A DNA stretch of 64,000 nucleotides from Antarcticimicrobium sp033791545 (GTDB taxonomy: Bacteria; Pseudomonadota; Alphaproteobacteria; Rhodobacterales; Rhodobacteraceae). Shown here piece after piece: positions 8,903 to 18,232 of the stretch. The position numbers and the translations under genes were made by a program. The stretch covers positions 1 to 64,000 of the forward strand of contig JASJGL010000159.1 of assembly GCA_033791545.1 (NCBI GenBank), read 5' to 3'. The notes below the pieces were generated by a model, which was given only the letters and a program-made list of their open reading frames with translations, had not been told where the DNA came from and did not search any database. Position 1 is the stretch's first letter. Each line of letters opens with the position of its first letter.

Positions 8903-9823
8903 TTGCAACACACGCTCAGAACATCGGTGACCTTCAAAGGGGTCGGTCTGCACTCAGGTGCTCCGGCCACCATGGTGATCCGCCCGGCTGCGGCGGGGTA
9001 TGGCATCTGGTTCAAGCGAACCGACATCGCCTTGGGCGATACGCTGATCCCGGCTTTGTACTCTGCTGCGGAACAAACACCGCTCTGCACCCGGTTGGTC
9101 AATGCTGCTGGCGTGGCGGTCTCGACCGTCGAACATGTGATGGCGGCGCTGGCTGGCTGTGGTGTGCATAACGCGCTGATTGAAATTGACGGGCCCGAGA
9201 TTCCCATTCTCGACGGCTCTGCCGCGCCCTTTGTGCGTGGTATCATGGCGCATGGGGTGCGCGGCCAGTTGTCCCCAATTCTGGCCTATCAGGTGCTGCG
9301 CCCGATCACGGTCGAGCGTGACGGTGCGCGGGCTTCGTTGCGCCCCGCCGACCGGCTTGAGATCGAATTTCATATTGATTTCTCTGACGCCGCCATTGGC
9401 CGGCAAAGTAAAACGCTCGACATGGGCAACGGCACTTTCGCGCGTGAACTTTGCGACAGCCGCACCTTCTGTCGCCGTGCCGACGTAGAGCATATGCGTG
9501 AAAACGGTCTTGGCCTTGGCGGGACGCTGGAAAATGCTGTGGTGGTCGATGGCAATACCATCCTGACCCCGGGCGGTTTGCGCCACGAGGACGAGGCGGT
9601 TCGCCACAAGATGCTGGATGCGCTGGGGGATCTGGCGCTGGCCGGCGGCCCGATTCTGGGCCATTACGTGGGCGAGCGCGCGGGTCACACCCTGACCAAT
9701 GCGCTGCTGCGCGAATTGTTCAGTGCCCCCGATGCGGTGCGGGCGGTTCTGTGCGATGCTCAGACTGCTGCGCGCCTCCCGGGCAAGGGGCTGGAGTGGG
9801 GCGAGATTCCCAACGTCGCCTGA
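8903..9823 (+). CDS. lpxC: UDP-3-O-acyl-N-acetylglucosamine deacetylase LpxC
   Basis: Zinc deacetylase for the committed step of lipid A synthesis. Family motifs include TVEHVMAAL (first zinc His), PILDGSAAPFV, FAREL..SRTFC, AVRHKMLDALGDLAL (second zinc His and Asp) and AGHTLTNALL (catalytic His). The open frame extends to an ATG at 8795, but those 36 extra codons are AT-rich, unlike LpxC, and have no ribosome binding site. A TTG at 8903 preceded by GGAAAGAGG at six bases gives a normal-length 306-aa protein starting MQHTLRTSVTFKGVGLHSG, so I prefer it. The longer 342-aa form from 8795 remains possible. Confidence 0.93.
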   Translation: MQHTLRTSVTFKGVGLHSGAPATMVIRPAAAGYGIWFKRTDIALGDTLIPALYSAAEQTPLCTRLVNAAGVAVSTVEHVMAALAGCGVHNALIEIDGPEIPILDGSAAPFVRGIMAHGVRGQLSPILAYQVLRPITVERDGARASLRPADRLEIEFHIDFSDAAIGRQSKTLDMGNGTFARELCDSRTFCRRADVEHMRENGLGLGGTLENAVVVDGNTILTPGGLRHEDEAVRHKMLDALGDLALAGGPILGHYVGERAGHTLTNALLRELFSAPDAVRAVLCDAQTAARLPGKGLEWGEIPNVA

Positions 9824-9963
9824 ACCTGCGACCCGACTTGACAAAGCCTGACGCCCAGGCGCGTTTAAGGCGTTTTGCACCGGAAATTAATGTGCTAGAC
9901 CGAGCCCCGAACAGGCGGCCCGAACAGCAGGACCGCCTTACAAGGCGATGAGGATTGGCAAGT

Positions 9964-10806
9964 ATGATCGGCGTCAGGTCTGGGGCAAAAGTCATCGGGG
10001 CATTCATTCTGATGGCCGTTCTGGCCTCGTGCGGCGGTGGGCCAGTGGACAAGTCTCAGAATCTGGAAGGGTTCAGCCCTGAACAGATTTATGAGCGTGG
10101 CGAATTCGAACTGACGCGCGGGCGCACCGGCGATGCGGGGTGGTATTTCTCTGAGATCGAGCGGCTTTATCCCTATTCCTCATGGGCCAAGCGCGCGTTG
10201 ATCATGCAGGCGTTTTCCTATCACAAGGGACAGGATTACCCCGAAAGCCGCGCCGCCGCGCAGCGCTATATCGACTTCTATCCCACCGACGAAGAAGCGG
10301 CCTATGCCCAATATCTTCTGGCGTTGAGCTATTATGACCAGATCGACGAGGTCGGCCGCGACCAAGGGCTGACGTTTCAGGCGCTGCAGGCGCTGCGCAC
10401 GGTGATCGAGGTCTATCCCGACAGCGAATATGCCACGCCCGCGATGCTGAAATTCGACCTCGCCTTTGACCACCTTGCGGCAAAGGAGATGGAGGTTGGT
10501 CGCTATTACCTCCGGCACAAGCAGTATACGGCTGCGGTCAATCGGTTCCGCGTCGTGGTCGAGGATTTCCAGACCACGACCCATACCGCCGAGGCGCTGC
10601 ACCGTCTCGTTGAGGCCTATCTTTCGCTGGGGCTGACCGAAGAGGCGCAGACCGCCGGGGCGATTCTGGGCTACAACTATAAGGGCTCGGTTTGGTACGA
10701 GGACAGCTACAAGCTGTTGACCGCGCGGGGGCTGAAAGCCCGGAGCATCGGCAACAACTGGCTCAGCCAAATTTACCGCCAATCGATTCAGGGGAAATGG
10801 CTCTGA
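9964..10806 (+). CDS. bamD: Outer-membrane assembly lipoprotein BamD (ComL)
   Basis: Component of the BAM complex that inserts beta-barrel proteins into the outer membrane. The 280-aa product has a lipoprotein signal ending LASC (Cys about residue 23). TPR-like helical pairs follow: FSPEQIYERGEFELTRGRTGDAGWYF, SWAKRALIMQAFSYH, AAQRYIDFYPTDEEAAYAQYLLALSYYDQ and HTAEALHRLVEAYLSLGL. This is the expected BamD architecture. I use the ATG at 9964; a TTG at 9955 would add three residues. It is followed at 36 bases by recN, the usual alphaproteobacterial order. Confidence 0.94.
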   Translation: MIGVRSGAKVIGAFILMAVLASCGGGPVDKSQNLEGFSPEQIYERGEFELTRGRTGDAGWYFSEIERLYPYSSWAKRALIMQAFSYHKGQDYPESRAAAQRYIDFYPTDEEAAYAQYLLALSYYDQIDEVGRDQGLTFQALQALRTVIEVYPDSEYATPAMLKFDLAFDHLAAKEMEVGRYYLRHKQYTAAVNRFRVVVEDFQTTTHTAEALHRLVEAYLSLGLTEEAQTAGAILGYNYKGSVWYEDSYKLLTARGLKARSIGNNWLSQIYRQSIQGKWL

Positions 10807-10842
10807 TCCGGGTTTGCTCTGACGGGAACTGGGGCCGGGGCC

Positions 10843-12486
10843 ATGCTGCGCTCTCTTGATATCCATGACATGCTGATTATTGACCGGCTGGAGCTGAGCT
10901 TCCAGCCGGGTCTAAATGTGCTGACGGGCGAGACCGGCGCAGGCAAATCGATCCTGCTCGACTCGCTCGGGTTTGTGCTGGGCTGGCGTGGCCGGGCCGA
11001 ACTGGTCCGTCAGGGCGCCGCTCAGGGCGAGGTGGTGGCGGTGTTCGATTTGCCGCCAGACCATCCGGCGCATCGCGTGCTGCAAGAGGCCGGGCTTCCC
11101 GACGCTGATGAACTGGTGATGCGGCGGATCAATACCGCAGACGGGCGCAAGACTGCATGGGTCAACGACCGGCGCTGTTCCGGCGAGGTGCTGCGCCAAC
11201 TGTCCGATTCGCTGGTCGAACTGCACGGTCAACAGGATGACCGCGGGCTGTTGAACCCACGCGGCCATCGCATTCTGCTGGATGCTTTCGGCGGGCTCAA
11301 TGTGGCCGGGTTGCGCGCAAGTTGGCGCGCCTTGCAGGCTGCGAAAAAGGCAGTCAACGAAACCCAGGCGGCGCTGGATGCGGTGCGCGAGGAAGAGGAT
11401 TTCCTGCGCCATTCGGTGGCCGAACTTGACGCTCTTGCGCCGCAGCCGGGCGAGGATGGCGAACTGGATATCACCCGCCGCCGCATGCAGGGCGCCGAGC
11501 GTATCCGCGACGATGTGGCCCGCGCCTTTGCGCTGTTGGGCGGGCAGGGGGCCGAGGCCGCGATGGCCGAGGCGTTGCGCTGGCTTGAAGGGGTGGTGCA
11601 GGACGCGGACAAGACCTTGGAGGCCCCGATCGCCGCGCTGGGCCGTGCCATGGTCGAACTGGGCGAGGCACAGGACGGAATCGAGCGCAGCCTTGCGGGG
11701 CTGGAATTCAGTCCGGCCGAGCTGGAACAGGTCGAAGAACGGCTGTTCGCGATCCGGGCGCAGGCGCGCAAACATGGGGTTCAGCCCGACGAACTGGCCG
11801 GATTCTCTGACACGTTGCATGCGCGACTGGCCGCACTCGACGCCGGCGAAAGCGATCTGGAGGACAAGCGCGCCGCGCTGGCGCAGGCGCAATCCGCCTA
11901 TGACGCCGGGGCCGAAGCGCTGAGCGCGGCGCGGGCCGAGGCAGCCGTGCGGCTGGATACAGCGGTGATGGCGGAACTGGCGCCGCTGAAGATGGAGCGC
12001 GCGGTGTTCGAGACCCGGATGTCGCGCTCTGAACCGGGCCCCGAGGGGATCGATACGGTGGCCTTCACCGTCGCGACCAACCCCGGCGCACCGGCCGGGC
12101 CGCTGAACAAGATCGCCTCTGGCGGCGAACTCAGCCGGTTTCTGTTGGCGCTCAAGGTCTGTCTGACCGGGGTGGACAGCGGCGTGACCATGATCTTTGA
12201 CGAGATTGACCGTGGCGTCGGGGGCGCAACGGCGGATGCGGTGGGCCGACGTCTGGCCGCCCTGGCAGAGAACGGGCAGGTTCTTGTGGTGACCCATTCG
12301 CCGCAGGTGGCGGCCCAAGGCGCGCATCATTGGCGGGTGGAAAAGCGGGTCGCCGACGGTGTGACCCTGTCCACCGTGACGCCGCTTGCGCCTAACGACC
12401 GGGTCGACGAGATCGCCCGCATGGTCGCCGGTGACACCATCACCGAAGAGGCCCGCGCCGCCGCGCGCGCCTTGTTGAGCGCCTGA
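10843..12486 (+). CDS. recN: DNA repair protein RecN
   Basis: SMC-like ATPase acting in double-strand break repair and sister chromatid cohesion. The 547-aa protein has Walker A GETGAGKS at 29-36 and LVELHGQQDDRGLLNPRGHR near 125. A central coiled-coil region (about 150-370, rich in Ala, Glu and Arg) follows. The ABC signature is SGGELSRF, then Walker B MIFDEIDRGVGGAT and the H-loop VTHSPQVAA. All ATPase motifs look intact. It lies directly behind bamD, as in other alphaproteobacteria. Confidence 0.96.
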   Translation: MLRSLDIHDMLIIDRLELSFQPGLNVLTGETGAGKSILLDSLGFVLGWRGRAELVRQGAAQGEVVAVFDLPPDHPAHRVLQEAGLPDADELVMRRINTADGRKTAWVNDRRCSGEVLRQLSDSLVELHGQQDDRGLLNPRGHRILLDAFGGLNVAGLRASWRALQAAKKAVNETQAALDAVREEEDFLRHSVAELDALAPQPGEDGELDITRRRMQGAERIRDDVARAFALLGGQGAEAAMAEALRWLEGVVQDADKTLEAPIAALGRAMVELGEAQDGIERSLAGLEFSPAELEQVEERLFAIRAQARKHGVQPDELAGFSDTLHARLAALDAGESDLEDKRAALAQAQSAYDAGAEALSAARAEAAVRLDTAVMAELAPLKMERAVFETRMSRSEPGPEGIDTVAFTVATNPGAPAGPLNKIASGGELSRFLLALKVCLTGVDSGVTMIFDEIDRGVGGATADAVGRRLAALAENGQVLVVTHSPQVAAQGAHHWRVEKRVADGVTLSTVTPLAPNDRVDEIARMVAGDTITEEARAAARALLSA

Positions 12487-12705
12487 CCCGATAGCCTGAT
12501 CCAAGAGAGCAAGGGCCTGCCGCAGCGAACAGCGCAGCGTACCGGGTGCAAATTCAAGCGATATGGCAGCTCCGGCGGCTAAATCTGCGTCTCGAAGCGA
12601 AAATACCCAGTTTTCCACAGTGTCGGGCGCGACCGGACCCGCAGGCGTCTTTCCGCCGCGTGCGCATTGCCCTAAACAGGGGGCAACGCAAGCAACGGAT
12701 AGCCA

Positions 12706-14394
12706 ATGGCCGATCCCCGCCGCCCGATTCTCGCACAGCAATTTGACCTGGCCGTCCGGGCGTTTCGCGACGGCTGGCATATTCTGCGCTATCGCGGCCC
12801 CAGCCAGATTCAGTTCTGGTTCATCGCGCTGGTCATCGGCATCGCCGCCGGATTCGGCGCGCTTGGGTTCCGCATGGGGATCGATGCGCTTCAGGCGTGG
12901 CTGTATGGCACCGAGGATGTGCAACGCCTGCACAGCTATGCCGAACATTTGCCGTGGTACTGGATCTTGCTGATCCCGGTGGCTGGCGGGCTGATCGTGG
13001 GGGTGATTTTGCATCTGTTCACCCCGGACGGGCGGGTGCGCGCGGTGGCCGACGTGATCGAGGGCGCGGCGATGGGCAACGGGCGGGTTGAAAAACGCGC
13101 CGGGTTTGCCTCGATCGCCGCGTCGTTGATCACGCTGGGCTCTGGTGGCTCGTCCGGGCGCGAGGGGCCGGTGGTTCATATGGCCGGGGTGATGTCGACC
13201 TGGATCAGCAACCGCATCCATGCTGACGGCATCACCGGGCGCGACCTGCTGGGCTGCGCCGTCGCCGCCGCTGTTTCCGCCAGTTTCAACGCTCCGATCG
13301 CCGGTGCCCTGTTCGCGCTGGAGGTGGTGCTGCGTCATTTTGCGGTGCATGCCTTTGCTCCCATCGTCATTGCCTCGGTCGCGGGCACGGTGATCAGCCG
13401 GATGGAATACGGGGATGTGACCGAATTCGTGCTGACCACGCCCGGATCGCTGCAATTCTATGTCGAACTGCCTGCCTTCCTGATCCTTGGTCTGCTCAGC
13501 GGGCTGATCGCGGTGCTGCTGATGCGGGGGATTTTTCTTGCCGAGGATGTCGGTAGCCAATTGCAAGGCTGGCTGCACCTGCCGCGCTGGCTGCGCCCGG
13601 GGGTGTCCGGTGCGATGCTGGGGGGGCTGGCGATCTTCTTTCCCCATATCATTGGCGTCGGCTATGAAACCACCAGCCTCGCGCTGTCCGGGGCGTTCCC
13701 GCTGCGCGAGGCGATCGTGTTCGCGCTGGTCAAGGCACTGGCGGTGGCGATCACCTTTGGCGGGCGCATGGGGGGCGGGGTGTTCTCGCCCTCGCTGATG
13801 GTCGGCGCGCTTTCGGGGTTGGCGTTCGGTCTGGTCGCAACCGGGGTGTTGCCGGACGTGTCGGGCACATCCACGCTGTATGCCTTTGCCGGCATGGGGG
13901 CGGTGGCCGCCGCCGTTCTGGGCGCGCCGATCTCGACCACGATGATCGTGTTTGAATTGACCGGCGACTGGCAGATCGGCATCGCGGTGATGGCCTCGGT
14001 CAGCCTGTCCACTGCGTTGGCCTCGCGGCTGGTCGACCGGTCCTTTTTCTTGACCCAGTTGGAGCGGCGCGGCATCCATCTGGCCGCCGGGCCACAGGCC
14101 TATCTGCTGGCGATGCTGCGCGCCGGTGCGGTGATGCGCCCGGTGACCGATCCCCGCTGTGCCGAAGAGGGGCCTTGCCGCGAGATGGTCGCGCAGGGGT
14201 TGTGTATCGAGGCCAGCGCCACGCTGGAGGCCGCGATGCCGATCTTTGACCGTGCCGAGGTCGACTTCGTGCCGGTGATTCTGCGTGGCACCGACGAGGC
14301 GCCGCCAGAGATTCTTGGCGCGCTGTATCAGATCGATGCGCTCAAGGCCTATAATCGCGCCCTCGCGGCCACGGCCGCCGAAGAGCATTCCTGA
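12706..14394 (+). CDS. CLC-family chloride channel or Cl-/H+ antiporter
   Basis: Integral membrane protein of 562 aa. CLC filter motifs are visible: LGSGGSSGREGPVVH (about 144-158, with gating Glu153 in GREGP), SFNAPIAGALFALEVV, and GGRMGGGVFSPSLMVGA. About ten or more hydrophobic helices span residues 35-450. The roughly 100-residue C-terminal tail resembles a degenerate CBS region (AGAVMRPVTD, then IFDRAEVDFVPVI). The gating glutamate fits a Cl-/H+ exchanger, but transport mode cannot be fixed from sequence. The 219-base gap after recN suggests a separate transcription unit. Confidence 0.92.
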   Translation: MADPRRPILAQQFDLAVRAFRDGWHILRYRGPSQIQFWFIALVIGIAAGFGALGFRMGIDALQAWLYGTEDVQRLHSYAEHLPWYWILLIPVAGGLIVGVILHLFTPDGRVRAVADVIEGAAMGNGRVEKRAGFASIAASLITLGSGGSSGREGPVVHMAGVMSTWISNRIHADGITGRDLLGCAVAAAVSASFNAPIAGALFALEVVLRHFAVHAFAPIVIASVAGTVISRMEYGDVTEFVLTTPGSLQFYVELPAFLILGLLSGLIAVLLMRGIFLAEDVGSQLQGWLHLPRWLRPGVSGAMLGGLAIFFPHIIGVGYETTSLALSGAFPLREAIVFALVKALAVAITFGGRMGGGVFSPSLMVGALSGLAFGLVATGVLPDVSGTSTLYAFAGMGAVAAAVLGAPISTTMIVFELTGDWQIGIAVMASVSLSTALASRLVDRSFFLTQLERRGIHLAAGPQAYLLAMLRAGAVMRPVTDPRCAEEGPCREMVAQGLCIEASATLEAAMPIFDRAEVDFVPVILRGTDEAPPEILGALYQIDALKAYNRALAATAAEEHS

Positions 14395-14584
14395 CAATCC
14401 GGAAACAATCGAGTGACCTTCGTTTGACTATCTCGATTCAGTGTCCAATTTCTAAATTTTATGTAGTGTTTTCAATAAATTAAACAATGTCTCTATACGT
14501 GTGGCCAGAAATGGTAAATAAGTTGTTAATAGATCATTAACGCTGCTGCTCTCTGTGCCGCACCATTTGTTGGGAGATGTTTCC

Positions 14585-15664
14585 ATGGCTGCATCCGATT
14601 TTACCCTCTACCCCGATTTCCAATTGTTCACCGCAATCAATGGTGGCGCGTCCATCGTGCTGACCGGTACCAGCGGCGATGATCTTCTGATCGGAACCGG
14701 TGGCGACGATGCCATCAACGGCGGGGATGGCGACGACGAAATCCGCGGCTATGGCGGCGATGACAGCCTGCGCGGCGGCAACGGCGACGATTTCCTCAAC
14801 GGCGCTGGCGGCAATGACGAGCTGCGCGGTCATCTGGGCGCCGACACCCTTTCGGCCGGTCCCGGTGACGATTACGCCGAGGGCGGCTATGGCAATGACA
14901 CGATCTGGGGCCATGACGGCAACGACGTGCTGTACGGCGGCTTCGGCGATGACGAGATCAGCGGCGGTGATGGCGATGACCGGATCTGGGGCGAGGATGG
15001 CAATGATGTCCTGTCTGGCGGTGCTGGCGTGGACCGGATCGTGGGCAATGCCGGTGACGACATCATTCGCGGCGGCGCCGATGCGGATGAAATCTATGGC
15101 CGTCTTGGGGCCGACCGCCTTTATGGCGACGATGGCAACGACATGATCTGGGGCAATGTCGGGGCCGATACGCTGTCGGGCGGGGCTGGCGATGATGTTC
15201 TGCGCGGCGGCAAAGGCAAGGACACGCTGGATGGTGGCCTGGGCGATGATGTGCTGCGCGGTGGCGCCCGCGCCGATTCCCTGGGCGAAGAGCTGCTTTC
15301 GGCCGGGGGGGCCGACATGGGGGCCGACGTGACCAGAGGCGGCGCTGGCGACGACACCCTGGTCGGCGATTACGACGATCTCCTGTTCGGCGGTGCCGGG
15401 ACCGATACGTTCATCATGGTCAAATCCGACCTCTATGACGGGGCCGAAATCGCGGATTTCGACTTGGCGGCGGGCGAAACCCTGACGCTGATGGCGGCAG
15501 ACGGCAGTGGCTATAGCGCTGCAGATCTGGCCGCAAATGTGTCGCTGGCGGCAAGCGGGACGGGCACGGTGTTGTCCTATGACGGCGACGCGGTTGTTCT
15601 TCTGGATGACGTCACCGTGGCCGAGCTCGAGGCCAGTTCGGACTGGCTTTTGCCCTCCGCCTGA
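14585..15664 (+). CDS. Small RTX-repeat calcium-binding protein
   Basis: The 359-aa product is mostly GGxGxDxxx nonapeptide repeats (from about residue 25 to 255, for example GGDGDDEIRGYGGDDSLRGG), the calcium-binding beta-roll found in type I secretion substrates. A non-repeat C-terminal region (about 275-359, TFIMVKSDLYDGAEIADFDLAAGETLTLM) is acidic and could carry the export signal. There is no Sec signal peptide and no transporter gene nearby. I choose the ATG at 14585, preceded by GGGAG at eight bases, over an upstream GTG. The preceding 190 bases are AT-rich and gene-free. No catalytic domain is seen, so the function is unknown. Confidence 0.85.
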   Translation: MAASDFTLYPDFQLFTAINGGASIVLTGTSGDDLLIGTGGDDAINGGDGDDEIRGYGGDDSLRGGNGDDFLNGAGGNDELRGHLGADTLSAGPGDDYAEGGYGNDTIWGHDGNDVLYGGFGDDEISGGDGDDRIWGEDGNDVLSGGAGVDRIVGNAGDDIIRGGADADEIYGRLGADRLYGDDGNDMIWGNVGADTLSGGAGDDVLRGGKGKDTLDGGLGDDVLRGGARADSLGEELLSAGGADMGADVTRGGAGDDTLVGDYDDLLFGGAGTDTFIMVKSDLYDGAEIADFDLAAGETLTLMAADGSGYSAADLAANVSLAASGTGTVLSYDGDAVVLLDDVTVAELEASSDWLLPSA

Positions 15665-15718
15665 TCTGGCCGCCTAATCTGGCCCGCTGCGCCCGGTACG
15701 CCGGGCACTTGAGAATAG

Positions 15719-15756
15719 AAAAACGCCCCGGCCATTCACGGTCCGGGGCGTTTTTT
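15719..15756. terminator. Bidirectional terminator between RTX gene and DUF427 gene
   Basis: AAAAACGCCCCGG and CCGGGGCGTTTTTT form a 12-13 base stem with A and T runs on the two sides. This suits both convergent genes. Confidence 0.88.
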
Positions 15757-15785
15757 CGTTTCGGCGTCCTCCACCAAGGAGGCGT

Positions 15786-16130
15786 TCAGATCTGTTCCAC
15801 CTTGACGCTTTCAGAGGTGTAGAAGGCCAAGTAATCCTTGATCTCCGCCACCGCGTCGAGCGGGGTTTCATAGGTCCAGACCGCATTCTCTGCGACCGAG
15901 GACTTGTTGACGATGGAATAATAATTGGCATCCCCCTTGTGCGGGCAATGGGTCACCTTGTCAGTGCGGTCCAGAAAGGCCATCGCGACATCCCCGCGCG
16001 GGAAATAGATCACCGGAGGCAAATCGCCCTCGCTCAGTTCCAGCGCGTTGGTCGTCTCTCCCAGCACCGCCCCACCGGAGCGCACCGTCCACAACCCCGG
16101 TACTTTGCGAATTTTGATATGTTTTGCCAT
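15786..16130 (-). CDS. DUF427 domain protein
   Basis: The 114-aa product (MAKHIKIRKVPGLWTVRSGG...) contains the DUF427 pattern: GAVLGETTNALEL, PPVIYFPRGDVAMAFL, then HCPHKGDANYYSI and TYETP...IKDYLAFY. The conserved His/Cys/Lys cluster in HCPHKGDA is intact. The biochemical role of the family is not established to my knowledge. The start at 16130 follows AAGGAC; a longer open frame upstream to 16367 lacks family similarity and overlaps the pepP end. Confidence 0.9.
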   Translation of the reverse strand: MAKHIKIRKVPGLWTVRSGGAVLGETTNALELSEGDLPPVIYFPRGDVAMAFLDRTDKVTHCPHKGDANYYSIVNKSSVAENAVWTYETPLDAVAEIKDYLAFYTSESVKVEQI

Positions 16131-16251
16131 CTCTTGTCCTTCCCCTACAGTCTCGTTCGTCTCTTTGCTTGGCCGCGCTTTGTAACACGCCAGTGTCATT
16201 GCAGTCACGCATTTGGGGCAACTGCGACACTGCTGCCCGTTTGACGGTACG

Positions 16252-18042
16252 TCAAAGCGGCGCGGTCGCCGCTTTGAGCCAGTCGCGCGTCGTTCCGGCA
16301 ACCCGTGGCCCGATCTTTTCGGCGACGTCAGCGTGATAGGCATCAATCCAGGCGCGCTCGTCAGCACTCAGCATGTCGACCACGATCAGCCGCCGGTCAA
16401 TCGGCGCAAAGGTCAACGTGCGCCAGCACAGCATCGCGCGTTCGCTATCGCCGCCGGGCAGGGCGGGGGCGGGCTCTACCACGATCAGGTTTTCGATGCG
16501 GATGCCAAAGGCCCCTTCGCGGTAATAACCGGGCTCGTTCGACAGGATCATCCCCGGCTCTAGCGGCACGTCGCTGATCCGGCTCAGCCGCTGCGGTCCT
16601 TCATGCACGCTCAGATAGGCGCCAACGCCATGGCCGAGCCCGTGGTTGAAATCCTGCCCCGCCAGCCAGAGCGGTTGCCGCCCGATCGCCTCGATATGCT
16701 GCCCGGCCAGCCCCTGGGGCCAGCGCAGACGCGAGATCGCGATCATGCCCTGCAACACGCGGGTAAAGGCGGCGCGTTCCTCGTCGCCGACCGCGCCGAT
16801 CCCGATGGTGCGGGTGATGTCGGTGGTGCCGTCCAGATACTGACCGCCGCTGTCCAGCACCAGCATTTGCCCCGCTTCCAACCGGCTGTTGGTCTCTTCG
16901 CTCACCCGATAGTGCATGATCGCGCCATTGGGTCCGGTGCCGGCGATGGTGTCGAAACTGATGTCGCGCAACGCGTTGTCCCGGCGGCGGCAGTCCTCCA
17001 GCCGGGTCACCACGTCGATCTCGCTGACGCTGCCCGGGGCCTGCGCGTCAAGCCAGCACAGCAGGTCGACCATCGCCGCCCCGTCGCGCAAATGCGCCTC
17101 TGCTGCGCCCTTGATCTCGGCGGCGTTCTTGCGCGCCTTGGGCAGGGCACAGGGTTCGGCCCCAAAGACCGCACGCGCGCCCAACACATCGGCCAGACGC
17201 TGCGGTGCGGTGCTTTTGTCCAGCCGCACCGGCCCCTCCAGCTCTGCCAACCGGGCAAGAAAGGCATCGGGCTCGGCCACGGTGACGGCCCCCCCCAGAT
17301 GATCGCCCAGATCCTTCAACTTGGCGGAAGCCATGAACAGCTCGACCCGCCCATCGTCATGCAAAAGGGCAAACCCATGCGCCACCGGGTTGCGCGGAAT
17401 ATCAGAGCCGCGGATGTTCAATAGCCACATGATCGAATCCGGCAGCGTGATCGCTGCCGCCCGGTGCCCCGCCTTGCGCAGATCTGCGGCTAACCGCGCG
17501 CATTTCGAGGCGGAGGTTTCACCCGCGAATTCAATTGGATGCGGCTTCACCGGTTGCATCGGCACCGGCGGCTGGTCGGACCAGATCCGGTCCACCAGAT
17601 TGTCGCTGCGCACCATCTCGATGCCGGTGCCGTCCAGCGCGGCGCTGCTCCGCTCGATCTCGGCCACCGTGTGCAGCCATGGGTCATATCCCACGCGCCC
17701 GCCCTGCGGCAATTGCTCGACCAGCCAATCGGCAAGCTGGATCTCGGGCCAAGGCACAGGGGTGAACGCGGCAGCCACCTGCGCCTTAACCTGGGTGCGA
17801 TAGCGCCCGTCGATGAAAACGCCCGCCACATCGCGCAGCGCGGCGCAGAACCCGGCAGAGCCGGTGAACCCGCTTAGCCAAGCCAGCCGCGCGTCATGGT
17901 CCGAGACATACTCGCCCTGATGCGCGTCCGCCCGTGGCACAAGAAAGCCATCCAGCCCTTCGGTCTCCAACTCGGCCCGCAATTGCGCCAGCCGCGGCGG
18001 CCCCTGTTCGGGGCGCGCGGTCACGTCGAATGTCTGGAACAT
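16252..18042 (-). CDS. pepP: Xaa-Pro aminopeptidase (M24B family)
   Basis: Dinuclear metallopeptidase removing N-terminal residues ahead of proline. The 596-aa size and three-domain layout match the long eukaryote-like APP1 form: two creatinase-like N-terminal domains (LRAELETEGLDGFLVPRADAHQGEY, about 20-45, and a second from about 190), then the pita-bread catalytic domain. Metal ligands are visible in LVLDSGGQYLDGTTD (two Asp), GHGVGAYLSVHEGP (His), SNEPGYY (Glu) and GIRIENL (Glu). The start follows AGGAGACCCC. It is expected to be cytoplasmic. Confidence 0.94.
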   Translation of the reverse strand: MFQTFDVTARPEQGPPRLAQLRAELETEGLDGFLVPRADAHQGEYVSDHDARLAWLSGFTGSAGFCAALRDVAGVFIDGRYRTQVKAQVAAAFTPVPWPEIQLADWLVEQLPQGGRVGYDPWLHTVAEIERSSAALDGTGIEMVRSDNLVDRIWSDQPPVPMQPVKPHPIEFAGETSASKCARLAADLRKAGHRAAAITLPDSIMWLLNIRGSDIPRNPVAHGFALLHDDGRVELFMASAKLKDLGDHLGGAVTVAEPDAFLARLAELEGPVRLDKSTAPQRLADVLGARAVFGAEPCALPKARKNAAEIKGAAEAHLRDGAAMVDLLCWLDAQAPGSVSEIDVVTRLEDCRRRDNALRDISFDTIAGTGPNGAIMHYRVSEETNSRLEAGQMLVLDSGGQYLDGTTDITRTIGIGAVGDEERAAFTRVLQGMIAISRLRWPQGLAGQHIEAIGRQPLWLAGQDFNHGLGHGVGAYLSVHEGPQRLSRISDVPLEPGMILSNEPGYYREGAFGIRIENLIVVEPAPALPGGDSERAMLCWRTLTFAPIDRRLIVVDMLSADERAWIDAYHADVAEKIGPRVAGTTRDWLKAATAPL

Positions 18043-18167
18043 GGGGTCTCCTGTAGATCACTCATTTTCGGCGCGGAGCCTGGAGCAGGGGGCCTTCGCC
18101 CCTTCTCGAACCCCACAAATTTATCCGCCAAGTGGCAGAACGACGGAGGGGCGGCTGTCCGTCACAT

Positions 18168-18200
18168 CTTCTTCTTGGCCTAAATACTCCCGCCGGAGGC
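18168..18200 (-). repeat. Dispersed repeat copy 2
   Basis: Read on the minus strand: GCCTCCGGCGGGAGTATTT, then AGGC, then CAAGAAGAAG. This copy includes the upstream CTCC-GGCG-GGAG mini-hairpin. It lies 33 bases past the cobT stop and in the same sense, so it would be in the cobT 3' untranslated region. Confidence 0.75.
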
Positions 18201-18232
18201 GCAAGGCGTGACGCCCGCGCCCCGGCGCGAGG

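Noticed and set aside
10912..14397. Very long minus-strand open frame (1161 codons) opposite recN and the CLC channel gene
   Set aside because: It is a shadow of two well-supported plus-strand genes in GC-rich DNA, with no recognisable domain and no ribosome binding site. Many other long antisense frames in the window were dropped for the same reason.
14600..15400. Repetitive DNA that could be mistaken for a CRISPR or satellite array
   Set aside because: The repeats are coding, with the GGxGxDxxx period of RTX calcium-binding proteins, and there are no unique spacers.
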